This document shows, piece after piece, positions 1 through 6,602 of a DNA stretch of 48,458 bases (position 1 is its first letter; each line of letters begins with the position of its first letter). This DNA comes from an uncultured Eubacterium sp. GTDB taxonomy: Bacteria > Bacillota > Clostridia > Lachnospirales > Lachnospiraceae. The position numbers and the translations under genes are program-made. The DNA is taken from NCBI GenBank assembly GCA_958446835.1, contig CAUCXT010000021.1, positions 1 through 48,458 on the forward strand. The letters are read 5' to 3'. The notes below the pieces were generated by a model. That model made no database searches, was not told the origin of the DNA, and saw only the letters and a list, made by a program, of their open reading frames with translations.

Positions 1-104
1 TGATAATTATAAGCTGTTCAACTTTTCGTGTCCATAGTTATATCTTAGCACCAACAGGGGAGAAATACACAGATAAGAACCCGGAAAGTGAGAAATCGAA
101 ATGA
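1..104 (+). CDS. 3' end of an upstream gene, probably azlC (partial)
   Basis: An open frame runs in from the window edge (codons in phase with position 3) and stops at TGA 102-104, overlapping the azlD start as ATGA. The visible tail is hydrophilic and ends NPESEKSK. The four-base overlap is typical of translationally coupled azlC-azlD pairs, where AzlC is the large permease subunit for branched-chain amino acid export. Identity is inferred only from the position next to azlD; no diagnostic AzlC residues are inside the window. Confidence 0.4.
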   Translation, partial: IIISCSTFRVHSYILAPTGEKYTDKNPESEKSK

Positions 105-427
105 GTGTAAAATATATTATTGCGGCAATTGTGCTCTCCGCGGTCATAACATTTTTGATTAGGGCATTGCCGTTTGTCATTTTTAACGGAAAAAATAAGC
201 TGCCGGACAGAGTTGCCTCCCTTGGAAAGCTTCTCCCTTCGGCGATAATGGCGGTACTCATCGTATACTGCTTCAAGGGCGCTGTGAAGTCACCGGTAAG
301 TGAGGGCATTCCTGCTCTGATTGCGGCAGCAGTTGTCGCGGTTACATATAAATGGAAGCACAACACGCTGATAAGCATACTGGCGGGGACGGCGTGCTAT
401 ATGGTGCTGATTAGAATTGTTGGGTGA
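101..427 (+). CDS. azlD: AzlD-family branched-chain amino acid transport subunit
   Basis: This is a small membrane protein of 108 residues with about three to four hydrophobic segments (residues 5-22, 42-60, 68-83, 90-107). The conserved TFLIRALPFVIF stretch near residues 18-29 and the LLPSAIMAVLIVYC helix are typical of the AzlD family. AzlD works with AzlC as a small partner in efflux of branched-chain amino acids or their analogues. The start overlaps the stop of the upstream frame (ATGA), so the two genes are probably translationally coupled. Length matches the family. No clear terminator was seen between this gene and the rplM promoter. Confidence 0.85.
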   Translation: MSVKYIIAAIVLSAVITFLIRALPFVIFNGKNKLPDRVASLGKLLPSAIMAVLIVYCFKGAVKSPVSEGIPALIAAAVVAVTYKWKHNTLISILAGTACYMVLIRIVG

Positions 428-532
428 TTATCATGTGGCAATAAAAGAAATTCCGGTGGATAAAATCAGCTTTGTATCATAGAATTGTGGATAATTTCTC
501 CAAAATTGTTTACAAAAAAGCTTAAAAAGACA

Positions 533-561
533 TTGACATCCCGGACAACCTATTATATAAT
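533..561 (+). promoter_or_regulatory. Consensus sigma-A promoter of rplM-rpsI
   Basis: TTGACA (533-538) and TATAAT (556-561) are separated by exactly 17 bases, both perfect consensus hexamers. Transcription should start near 568, giving an untranslated leader of about 155 bases before rplM. Confidence 0.9.
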
Positions 562-574
562 GTAAAACTGTGAC

Positions 575-715
575 AGTACGAAAGTAAATGTTTAGCCAAA
601 GCCCCGGTACGACATTTTACTATATACTTTCGCCGATTATACGGCACGTTATCGGTCTTATCGCCGATGACATCCTATATGTTTGAATCAATATACGTTT
701 TTGAAAATTTCAAGG
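575..715 (+). promoter_or_regulatory. Structured 5' leader of rplM (candidate L13 autoregulatory leader)
   Basis: The leader between promoter and rplM can fold. CGAAAGTA at 579-586 is an exact complement of TACTTTCG at 625-632. CCGAT at 633-637 can pair with ATCGG at 651-655, and the same ATCGG can instead pair with CCGAT at 664-668, so two hairpins are mutually exclusive. Known Firmicutes rplM genes carry an L13 leader bound by the ribosomal protein for feedback control, and the position fits. I did not match it to the family consensus base by base, so the assignment is an inference. Confidence 0.55.
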
Positions 716-725
716 AGGTTGACCA

Positions 726-1154
726 ATGAACACATTTATGGCTAGTCCATCAACAATCGAGAGAAAATGGTATGTAGTTGACGCTACAGGATATACATTA
801 GGCCGTCTCGCAGCTAATGTTGCAGCAGTACTTAGAGGCAAGAATAAGCCTACATTTACACCAAGCCTTGACACAGGTGATTATGTAATCATCGTTAACG
901 CAGACAAGGTTAAGGTTACAGGTAAGAAGTTAGATCAGAAGATTTACTTCAATCATTCCGACTATGTTGGCGGTATGAAGGAGACAACACTCAGAGAGCT
1001 TATGGCTAAGAAGCCTGAGAGAGCTGTTGAGTTAGCAGTTAAGGGTATGCTTCCAAAGGGACCTTTAGGAAGAACAATGTACACAAAGCTTCATGTATAT
1101 GCAGGACCTGAGCATGATCACGCAGCTCAGAAGCCTGAGACATTGACATTTTAA
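726..1154 (+). CDS. rplM: 50S ribosomal protein L13
   Basis: A 142-residue ribosomal protein L13, an early-assembly protein of the large subunit. The N-terminal WYVVDATGYTLGRLA block, the RGKNKPTFTPSLDTGDYV stretch and the MLPKGPLGRTMYTKLHVYAG signature are all present, and length matches bacterial L13. AAGGAGG lies about 8 bases before ATG 726; a second ATG at 738 is poorly placed for it. It is followed after 28 bases by rpsI, the usual L13-S9 operon, driven by the promoter at 533-561 and probably controlled through the leader. Confidence 0.98.
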   Translation: MNTFMASPSTIERKWYVVDATGYTLGRLAANVAAVLRGKNKPTFTPSLDTGDYVIIVNADKVKVTGKKLDQKIYFNHSDYVGGMKETTLRELMAKKPERAVELAVKGMLPKGPLGRTMYTKLHVYAGPEHDHAAQKPETLTF

Positions 1155-1182
1155 TTAAAGGAACAAGAAGGAGGAAAATACA

Positions 1183-1584
1183 ATGGCTAAGGCAACAAGC
1201 GCAAAATTCTATGGTACAGGTAGAAGAAAGAGCAGCATCGCAAGAGTATATATTATGCCTGGTAACGGCAATATCACAATAAACAAGAGAAGCATTGATG
1301 AGTATTTCGGTCTTGAGACACTTAAGCTCATCGTTCGTCAGCCACTCGTAGCTACTGAGACAGCAGATAAGTATGATGTTCTCGTTAACGTACACGGTGG
1401 TGGTACAACAGGTCAGGCTGGTGCTATCCGTCACGGTATTTCAAGAGCACTCTGCAAGGCAGATGCTGATTTCCGTCCAGTACTCAAGAAGAGCGGATTC
1501 TTAACAAGAGACCCAAGAATGAAGGAGAGAAAGAAGTACGGCTTAAAGGCAGCTCGTCGTGCTCCACAGTTCTCTAAGAGATAA
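1183..1584 (+). CDS. rpsI: 30S ribosomal protein S9
   Basis: A 133-residue ribosomal protein S9 of the small subunit head. It shows the YGTGRRKSSIARVY start, the GGGTTGQAGAIRHGISRAL core and the basic tail ending QFSKR, whose last residues reach the P-site tRNA. AAGGAGG precedes ATG 1183. The last codons are the left attachment site of the integrative element: bases 1570-1589 recur at 15539-15558, where the serine codon is TCA instead of TCT but FSKR-stop is preserved. The gene therefore stays intact, but its own terminator has been moved about 14 kb downstream (15592-15630). Confidence 0.98.
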   Translation: MAKATSAKFYGTGRRKSSIARVYIMPGNGNITINKRSIDEYFGLETLKLIVRQPLVATETADKYDVLVNVHGGGTTGQAGAIRHGISRALCKADADFRPVLKKSGFLTRDPRMKERKKYGLKAARRAPQFSKR

Positions 1585-1589
1585 TTTTT
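1570..1589 (+). repeat. attL: left attachment repeat in rpsI 3' end
   Basis: Twenty bases spanning the codons F-S-K-R-stop of rpsI plus five following bases, repeated at 15539-15558 with a single T/A difference that is synonymous (TCT/TCA). Confidence 0.88.
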
Positions 1590-1678
1590 CGGAAACGAAG
1601 ATATCAAGAAAAGCCCATTTTACAAGGGTTACAGAAGTTGTGGAATGTTGTCAGATGTGCTGGAATTTACATCAAATG

Positions 1679-1694
1679 CAACACATATGCAACA
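1679..1694 (+). repeat. Candidate integrase arm-type binding site, left
   Basis: CAACACATATGCAACA here is identical to 15474-15489, about 65 bases inside the right core repeat. Two further ATGCAAC copies occur within about 30 bases (around 1675 and 1699). Paired subterminal repeats on both sides of an integrated element are what tyrosine recombinases use as arm sites; binding is inferred. Confidence 0.6.
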
Positions 1695-1722
1695 GGTATG
1701 CAACAAAGATTATGATATGTAT

Positions 1723-1763
1723 AGGACATTTTCAGAGCAATCTGGGAATGTCCTTTTCTTTTT
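1723..1763 (+). terminator. Strong intrinsic terminator between rpsI/attL and int
   Basis: A 14-base stem with two G-U wobbles (1723-1736 with 1741-1754) closes a GCAA tetraloop and is followed by TTTCTTTTT. It lies 2 bases from the 3' end of the oppositely oriented int gene, so it stops rplM-rpsI transcription from reading antisense into int. It replaces the native rpsI terminator separated by the insertion. Confidence 0.88.
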
Positions 1764-1764
1764 G

Positions 1765-2820
1765 TTAAATCGTATTAATCGCATCTACAAGCTCCTTTAT
1801 ATCAAAGTGTGTGTACACTTTCTCTGTAAGTGTCATAGCACCAGAGTGCCCCACAATCTTTTTGATTATTGTCTGATTCACACCAGCTTCCGCTAACATT
1901 GAAATACAGGTATGCCTACAACAATGGGGCGTACGATTAATATTTAGCTGTTCCATTAAAGGTTTAAAATAGCTATCATAGTAGTTTCGGTATAGAAAAT
2001 GATTTCCGTCCTCTGTGTGAAGTAGATATTCACATTCCGGGCAGGATTCATACCAAGCTTTGTAGTATGGCAGAAGCTTATCTGCTATGGGAACCTTTCG
2101 AATACCATTTTCTGTTTTACTACAGATAACATCAAAATACTGTTCTTCCAGATGAACATTTTCTTTTTTCAAATCCAACAATTCTGAAACTCGAACTCCA
2201 CTGTATAGAAGCATTAATATAATCTGATAATACTTATCTTCTTTTTGCTCCCATATCATATCAATTTCATTCTTTTCAAATTTGTTTCTGTCGTATTTGT
2301 TAGGATTGCGATCCTTATATTGTGCGACGTCCACATAGCTGGAATAGTCTTTGTTACAAATATCATTCTTCAAGGCATAGTCATATAGCTGATTGAATAA
2401 CACTTTGATTTTCTTTAGTGTGGGGAAATTCTTGCCACACGTTTCAATGACAGTCTGTAAATCAACTAATTTAATATCCTTGAATACTTTGTTATAAAGG
2501 GATTCACACGCTTTATATGAAGCAGAGTATCCTTTTACATTGGATTCAGAAATAGTAGGAAACTTACGCTTTGACCATTCTTCATATACATCGGAAAAGG
2601 TCATTTTAGCAGCCTTGGTATCGAATGGATTATTATTGTATTCTGCAAGCATCTGTAAGGCTTCTGCTTTTGTAGCTGCATATCCAATTGTAATCATATC
2701 CTGAACCTGTTTGTCTTTCGCCTCATCGTAGTGCCAGCCTACAGTTTTTCTCACTTGATAAGGTTTTCTTCTTTTGCCGGAAAGTTTTACAACGCTTCCG
2801 TATCCGTTGGGTAACTTCAT
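1765..2820 (-). CDS. int: Tyrosine recombinase (site-specific integrase)
   Basis: A 351-residue phage-type integrase that should catalyse integration and excision at the rpsI 3' end. The N-terminal part (about 1-65) is an arm-binding-like domain beginning KLPNGYGSVVKLSGKRRKPY, followed by a SAM-like core-binding domain (about 75-175) and the catalytic domain. Catalytic residues are visible: Arg in YSGVRVSELL, the H-x-x-R box PHCCRHTC, His in IVGHSG and the nucleophile Tyr in KVYTHFD close to the C-terminus. I chose ATG 2820 because AAAGGA lies 8 bases before it; the upstream in-frame ATG at 2829 sits directly on that ribosome site. It follows the XRE gene by 57 bases on the same strand. Confidence 0.95.
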   Translation of the reverse strand: MKLPNGYGSVVKLSGKRRKPYQVRKTVGWHYDEAKDKQVQDMITIGYAATKAEALQMLAEYNNNPFDTKAAKMTFSDVYEEWSKRKFPTISESNVKGYSASYKACESLYNKVFKDIKLVDLQTVIETCGKNFPTLKKIKVLFNQLYDYALKNDICNKDYSSYVDVAQYKDRNPNKYDRNKFEKNEIDMIWEQKEDKYYQIILMLLYSGVRVSELLDLKKENVHLEEQYFDVICSKTENGIRKVPIADKLLPYYKAWYESCPECEYLLHTEDGNHFLYRNYYDSYFKPLMEQLNINRTPHCCRHTCISMLAEAGVNQTIIKKIVGHSGAMTLTEKVYTHFDIKELVDAINTI

Positions 2821-2877
2821 AAGCACCATCCTTTCGCTATTTACTAGAAAGCTGATAGCAAACGGATAAAATGATTG

Positions 2878-3309
2878 TTATTCGTGGGTTACCTTTGTCA
2901 CACTTGGGCGGATAGTCTTCCATATTTCGTAATTATCCTGTGTCTGGCTACCATTATCAAGTAATTCTTTCATAGCCTGCCAGTCTTTAAGAAACTGAAC
3001 AAGATTCTTATTGGAAAAGAATATACCGGGCTCTCCGTCTAAATCCTTGATAGAAATGTCAAATGTTTCATCAATAGCAAATAGTAATGGTAGTACATCA
3101 CCATCAGCCTCGATATCAAATTTCATCAATGAATTAACATTGACACCAAGTGCATCTGCAATTTTTCTAAGCTGTTCAGGCTTAGGAAGATTCTTTCCAA
3201 GCTCATACTTACGGATTGCAACTTCATGTATTCCACAAGCTTCGCCTAGTTCTTTCTGGGTTAAACCACGAAAGGTTCGTATTAATTTAATCTTTTTACC
3301 GGTATTCAT
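2878..3309 (-). CDS. XRE-family transcriptional regulator of the element
   Basis: A 143-residue protein with an N-terminal helix-turn-helix of the Xre/Cro type (about residues 3-60: IKLIRTFRGLTQKELGEA, then VAIRKYELGKNLPKPEQLRKIADALGV). The C-terminal half has no domain I recognise. AGGAGG lies 7 bases before ATG 3309; the longer frame from 3342 has no such site. It is transcribed with int from a promoter (3333-3361) that faces away from the replication/mobilization genes, the usual layout for a regulator that sets the balance between integrated and excised states. Confidence 0.9.
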   Translation of the reverse strand: MNTGKKIKLIRTFRGLTQKELGEACGIHEVAIRKYELGKNLPKPEQLRKIADALGVNVNSLMKFDIEADGDVLPLLFAIDETFDISIKDLDGEPGIFFSNKNLVQFLKDWQAMKELLDNGSQTQDNYEIWKTIRPSVTKVTHE

Positions 3310-3332
3310 TGCCTCAACCTCCTGTGATTGTA

Positions 3333-3361
3333 AATGTAACACACTAATATTTAATAGTCAA
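3333..3361 (-). promoter_or_regulatory. Promoter of the XRE regulator and int
   Basis: Read on the minus strand: TTGACT (3361-3356), 17 bases, TACATT (3338-3333), just upstream of the XRE ribosome site. It is back to back with the promoter at 3379-3407. Confidence 0.6.
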
Positions 3362-3378
3362 CATTAAATTTTAAACTA

Positions 3379-3407
3379 TTGACAGAGCAAATAAAGGTCT
3401 GTATAAT
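3379..3407 (+). promoter_or_regulatory. Promoter of the replication/mobilization operon
   Basis: TTGACA (3379-3384), 17-base spacer, TATAAT (3402-3407), both perfect. The 17 bases between the two divergent -35 boxes (3362-3378) are A+T-only apart from two bases and nearly palindromic, a plausible operator for the XRE protein. A small inverted repeat AGAGCA/TGCTCT (3420-3436) follows in the leader. Confidence 0.75.
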
Positions 3408-3460
3408 ACTAAACATAACAGAGCAAGAAATGCTCTATATAAAAAGAGGAGGTGGTAGAG

Positions 3461-3697
3461 ATGCCAGAAGTTATCTATCAGGGTGATTTACCAGCTTTTA
3501 CAGGGAGAAATGTACCAATAAAAGAGATTGCAAGTGCAATAGGGAAGGACGCACAGTATGTAAGGCTGGGAATACAACAAGGATTACTCAAATTTGGAAC
3601 GGCAATAAAGGTAGGGAGCTCAAATGAGTTCAGCTATTATTGTCCGGATAAAAAAGTTTGGGAAGAAACAGGATATTTTAACAAAGAAGCAGTATAG
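3461..3697 (+). CDS. Small putative DNA-binding protein of the element (excisionase-like?)
   Basis: A 78-residue protein I do not recognise by name. The middle (VPIKEIASAIGKDAQYVRLGIQQGLLKFGTAIKV, quoted in part: IKEIASAIGKDAQYVRLGI) reads like a helix-turn-helix: a helix, a turn at GKD, and a second helix ending in QQGLL. Such proteins often act as excision factors or replication accessory proteins. GAGGAGGT lies 7 bases before ATG 3461. It is the first gene of the operon driven by the perfect promoter at 3379-3407 and is followed after 14 bases by the ATPase gene. Function is inferred from position only. Confidence 0.6.
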   Translation: MPEVIYQGDLPAFTGRNVPIKEIASAIGKDAQYVRLGIQQGLLKFGTAIKVGSSNEFSYYCPDKKVWEETGYFNKEAV

Positions 3698-3711
3698 CAA
3701 GGAGGATGAAT

Positions 3712-4707
3712 ATGGTTGAAAAACAGAATGTTGAACTGAAACTTATTCATATGGAGGATGTGGTTTCAAAAGAAGTGGAGTGGTTATGGTATCCATATAT
3801 ACCTTATGGAAAGATAACCATAATTGAAGGAGATCCGGGAGAAGGAAAGACAACACTTGTATTGATGTTGGCGGCAGCCCTTAGCAGGGGCTTGCCACTT
3901 CCCTGTGATGATGATAAAGCATATGAGCCAATTCATATTATTTATCAAACAGCAGAAGATGGAATTGAAGATACGATTAAGCCCAGATTAGAAAAGGCAG
4001 GAGCAGATTGTTCCATGATTCGGGTTATTGATGAGACAGATAAGGAATTATCAATGACAGATGACAGGCTGGAGCAGGCAATAATTGAGACTAAGGCGAG
4101 GTTAATCATTCTTGATCCGATTCAGGCTTATATCGGAGCTACAGTTGATATGCACAGAGCAAATGAAATAAGACCGGTGCTAAAGCATCTTGGAATAATA
4201 GCAGAAAAGCATAATTGTGCAATTATTCTTATCGGTCATATGAATAAGGCATCTGGCAGTAAATCAACATACAGAGGACTTGGTTCTATTGATATACAGG
4301 CAACTGCCAGAAGTGTTCTGCTGGTGGCAAGACTCCGTGATAAACCGAATATCAGGATAATGGCACATGATAAATCTTCATTAGCTCCAACAGGGGATGC
4401 AATAGGATTTGAAATGACGGAGGATAATGGAATGGTCTGCATAGGACCTTATGATATCACCATAGATGAGCTTCTGTCAGGTAATGAAGGAAGAGGAAAA
4501 AAGAAGCTGGATATAGCAGAGAATTTTATCAAAGAATACTTTGGTACCAATAAGGTGATTCCGTCTAATGAAATAATGATGGAAGCTGCAAAAAGAAGCA
4601 TTAAGAGAAATACTCTTCTATCGGCAAAGAAAAAGCTGGGAATAACATCAGATAAAGAAAAGGCAAAAGACGGAACAATTTACTGGACTTGGATAATGCC
4701 GGAATAA
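3712..4707 (+). CDS. RepA-like AAA ATPase (hexameric helicase fold)
   Basis: A 331-residue RecA-fold ATPase of the plasmid RepA/AAA_25 group. Walker A is GDPGEGKTT near residues 40-48, a Walker B-like LIILDP lies near 132-137, and the IGHMNKA and GSIDIQATARSVLLV segments are typical of the RSF1010 RepA/RadA-like helicases. A C-terminal segment from about residue 260 resembles a winged helix. In mobilizable elements such proteins support replication of the excised circle. AAGGAGG lies 6 bases before ATG 3712; ATG 3706 abuts the ribosome site. Whether it replicates the element here is inference. Confidence 0.85.
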   Translation: MVEKQNVELKLIHMEDVVSKEVEWLWYPYIPYGKITIIEGDPGEGKTTLVLMLAAALSRGLPLPCDDDKAYEPIHIIYQTAEDGIEDTIKPRLEKAGADCSMIRVIDETDKELSMTDDRLEQAIIETKARLIILDPIQAYIGATVDMHRANEIRPVLKHLGIIAEKHNCAIILIGHMNKASGSKSTYRGLGSIDIQATARSVLLVARLRDKPNIRIMAHDKSSLAPTGDAIGFEMTEDNGMVCIGPYDITIDELLSGNEGRGKKKLDIAENFIKEYFGTNKVIPSNEIMMEAAKRSIKRNTLLSAKKKLGITSDKEKAKDGTIYWTWIMPE

Positions 4708-4736
4708 AGAGTTTAACAATCTGGATGTTTGGAAAA

Positions 4737-4772
4737 GCAGATTCTAAATTCTAGGAAGAGTTTAGAGTCTGC
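4737..4772 (+). repeat. Hairpin after the ATPase gene
   Basis: GCAGATTCTAAA (4737-4748) pairs with TTTAGAGTCTGC (4761-4772) with one G-U. There is no U-tract, so it is either a weak terminator/processing hairpin or part of the transfer-origin region that follows. Confidence 0.5.
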
Positions 4773-4833
4773 AACTATAAAAAGTACAGATTATTAAATT
4801 CTTGGTAATAGTAAAGATAATATATAAAACCCT

Positions 4834-4920
4834 CGGAGAGCCCACTGCAATTTTGGCTTGCCAAAACTGCTAGGGGGTTATCATCTGTGGCAGAGCCAAG
4901 ATGATAACTGCACTGCTCCG
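4834..4920. other. Candidate origin of transfer (oriT)
   Basis: Nested inverted repeats lie just upstream of the relaxase gene: CGGAG/CTCCG (4834-4838 and 4916-4920) enclose TTTTGGC-TT-GCCAAAA (4851-4866) and a perfect 10-base repeat GTTATCATCT/AGATGATAAC (4877-4886 and 4899-4908), whose loop contains TGGC/GCCA. The region is the only long structured non-coding stretch of the element and sits where MobV elements keep oriT. No known nic site was matched. Confidence 0.55.
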
Positions 4921-4964
4921 ATAGATTTAACAGATAAAAAGGTAGTACAGATAAGGAGATGCGA

Positions 4965-6401
4965 ATGGGAAATATTTCATATACAGCTCATGTGAGCAAT
5001 AAGAAAAGTGCCATTACATCGAAATCCAAGCTGGCAGGTGTTGCAAAGCATAATCTGCGGAAATATAAATCATCAGATTACAGCAAAGACAATATTTTTA
5101 TTGTCTACGGAACATCAAATCTGATTGACGATGTAAAGACAGTATACCACAAAGAATTCGATGAGGCATTAGAAGAATATAATAAAAAACAGACACGACC
5201 AGACCGCAGGATAGAAGATTATTTTGAACATGTCGCTGGCAAGGAGCAGGATATGGCAGTAGAGATAATCATTCAGATAGGCGATAGGGAGTTCTGGAAA
5301 CAGTATGATGATATGAAGTCGTATATAAAGCTATCGTACGAGATAATTTTGGACGAGTTTATAAAAAGGCTGCCAGGGTTTGTGGTGGCAAATGCAGTGG
5401 TTCATCTTGATGAGGACAGTCCTCATATGCATATAGTGGGAGTACCTGTGGCAGATGGATATAAAAAGGGGCTTAGCAAGCAGGTGTCAAAACGAAAAGT
5501 ATTTACTAAAGAAGTTTTGTCACGAGTGCTGCAGGATGAGTTAAGGGAGGTCGCTAATAAAGAGGTTAATGATTGGTTCGGAGAGCAGATAAAAGAAAAG
5601 TCGAAAGGTAGGAATCATGATTTATCCGTTGCAGAGTATAAGGTGGCTCAGGAGACAAAGCATTTGACACAATTACAAAAGCAGGTGGAAGAATCGGATA
5701 GGGCAGTTAAGGCAAACAAAGCCATTGAAAAAGAATATACGGATAAAAAAGAAAAACTGGAGTCTGATATTTCATGTCTGGAAAGTATGCGACGGATTAC
5801 TAAGTCACTATCAGAAATGGATGGTAGAGAATCGAAACATATATCGAAGGAACTTGATGAAAAGAAATCAGAACTTCAATCGGTAAATGAAGAGCTGGCA
5901 AGTGCTATTGAAAAAGCAGAAGATGCTGCGAAATTGCTTGGTAGAATCAAGAATTTTGTATCGTCATTCAGATTATTTGCACCTACGATAGAAGAATATG
6001 CTAATCAGGTTGAGTCAGATAGGACAATAGAGGCAGGAAATTCATTCCGTGGAATATTGAATGAGCTGGGCAAGCTGCTTGAGACATTCAAAGAACTGAT
6101 AAAAGAAGGTTTGTGCTGGTTTCCAAGGCTGATGAGATGGAAAACTTCTAAAGGAGAAGTAGCACCGGTATTCCTAGAGAAAAGCAATGGCTATTCATAT
6201 TCGTTGTATGGATATATGAATGTGGATACTAAGGAGTATTACTCTAAAGATAGCGTTCAATGGGAGATTACAGCAGATAATCGTACTGGTACTGTTGAAC
6301 AGATGGACGCTAATGTTGAGGCAATGGCAAGAGATTTGCAGGAGATATTGAGGATAGGAGCGGAGCAGAAGAGATTGTGGGAGGCGTATGAGGGAAGATA
6401 G
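4965..6401 (+). CDS. mob: MobV-family relaxase (Mob/Pre)
   Basis: A 478-residue relaxase that would nick oriT and lead transfer of the element using a helper conjugation system. The N-terminal half holds the family motifs, notably the metal-binding HLDEDSPHMHIVGVPV block near residues 147-162 (the H-x-D-E-x-x-P-H-x-H motif of MobV enzymes) and an N-terminal KHNLRKY segment near residue 28. The part from about 215 to 330 is a lysine/glutamate-rich coiled coil. AAGGAG lies 6 bases before ATG 4965. A perfect intrinsic terminator follows (6443-6494). No other Mob or secretion protein is present. Confidence 0.92.
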   Translation: MGNISYTAHVSNKKSAITSKSKLAGVAKHNLRKYKSSDYSKDNIFIVYGTSNLIDDVKTVYHKEFDEALEEYNKKQTRPDRRIEDYFEHVAGKEQDMAVEIIIQIGDREFWKQYDDMKSYIKLSYEIILDEFIKRLPGFVVANAVVHLDEDSPHMHIVGVPVADGYKKGLSKQVSKRKVFTKEVLSRVLQDELREVANKEVNDWFGEQIKEKSKGRNHDLSVAEYKVAQETKHLTQLQKQVEESDRAVKANKAIEKEYTDKKEKLESDISCLESMRRITKSLSEMDGRESKHISKELDEKKSELQSVNEELASAIEKAEDAAKLLGRIKNFVSSFRLFAPTIEEYANQVESDRTIEAGNSFRGILNELGKLLETFKELIKEGLCWFPRLMRWKTSKGEVAPVFLEKSNGYSYSLYGYMNVDTKEYYSKDSVQWEITADNRTGTVEQMDANVEAMARDLQEILRIGAEQKRLWEAYEGR

Positions 6402-6442
6402 CTGTAAATAAGAATAGTTGCAATTATAAAAAATAGTTTAAT

Positions 6443-6494
6443 AAAATGGATGCTAATTTGCAGTAAGATAAATGTAAGTGTAGCATCCATTTTT
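6443..6494 (+). terminator. Terminator after the relaxase gene
   Basis: AAAATGGATGCTA (6443-6455) pairs perfectly with TAGCATCCATTTT (6481-6493), followed by a short U-run. It separates the mobilization module from the restriction-modification cargo. Confidence 0.85.
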
Positions 6495-6500
6495 AAGACA

Positions 6501-6544
6501 TAAATTAAGATATATATTGATAAATTAAGATATAATGATATAAT
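6501..6544 (+). promoter_or_regulatory. Promoter of the restriction-modification operon with direct repeats
   Basis: TTGATA (6517-6522), 16 bases, TATAAT (6539-6544). Two copies of TAAATTAAGATATA start 20 bases apart (6501-6514 and 6521-6534), the second overlapping the spacer. They are candidate operator half-sites, possibly for the helix-turn-helix at the N-terminus of the methyltransferase; that link is inferred. Confidence 0.55.
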
Positions 6545-6602
6545 TAACATAAAAAGTGTCCAATAATGGATAAAATATGTTGCATAAAATGGAGATGAAA
6601 TT

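Noticed and set aside
1039..1434. Long minus-strand frame opposite rplM-rpsI
   Set aside because: It is antisense to two highly conserved ribosomal genes and results from their codon bias.
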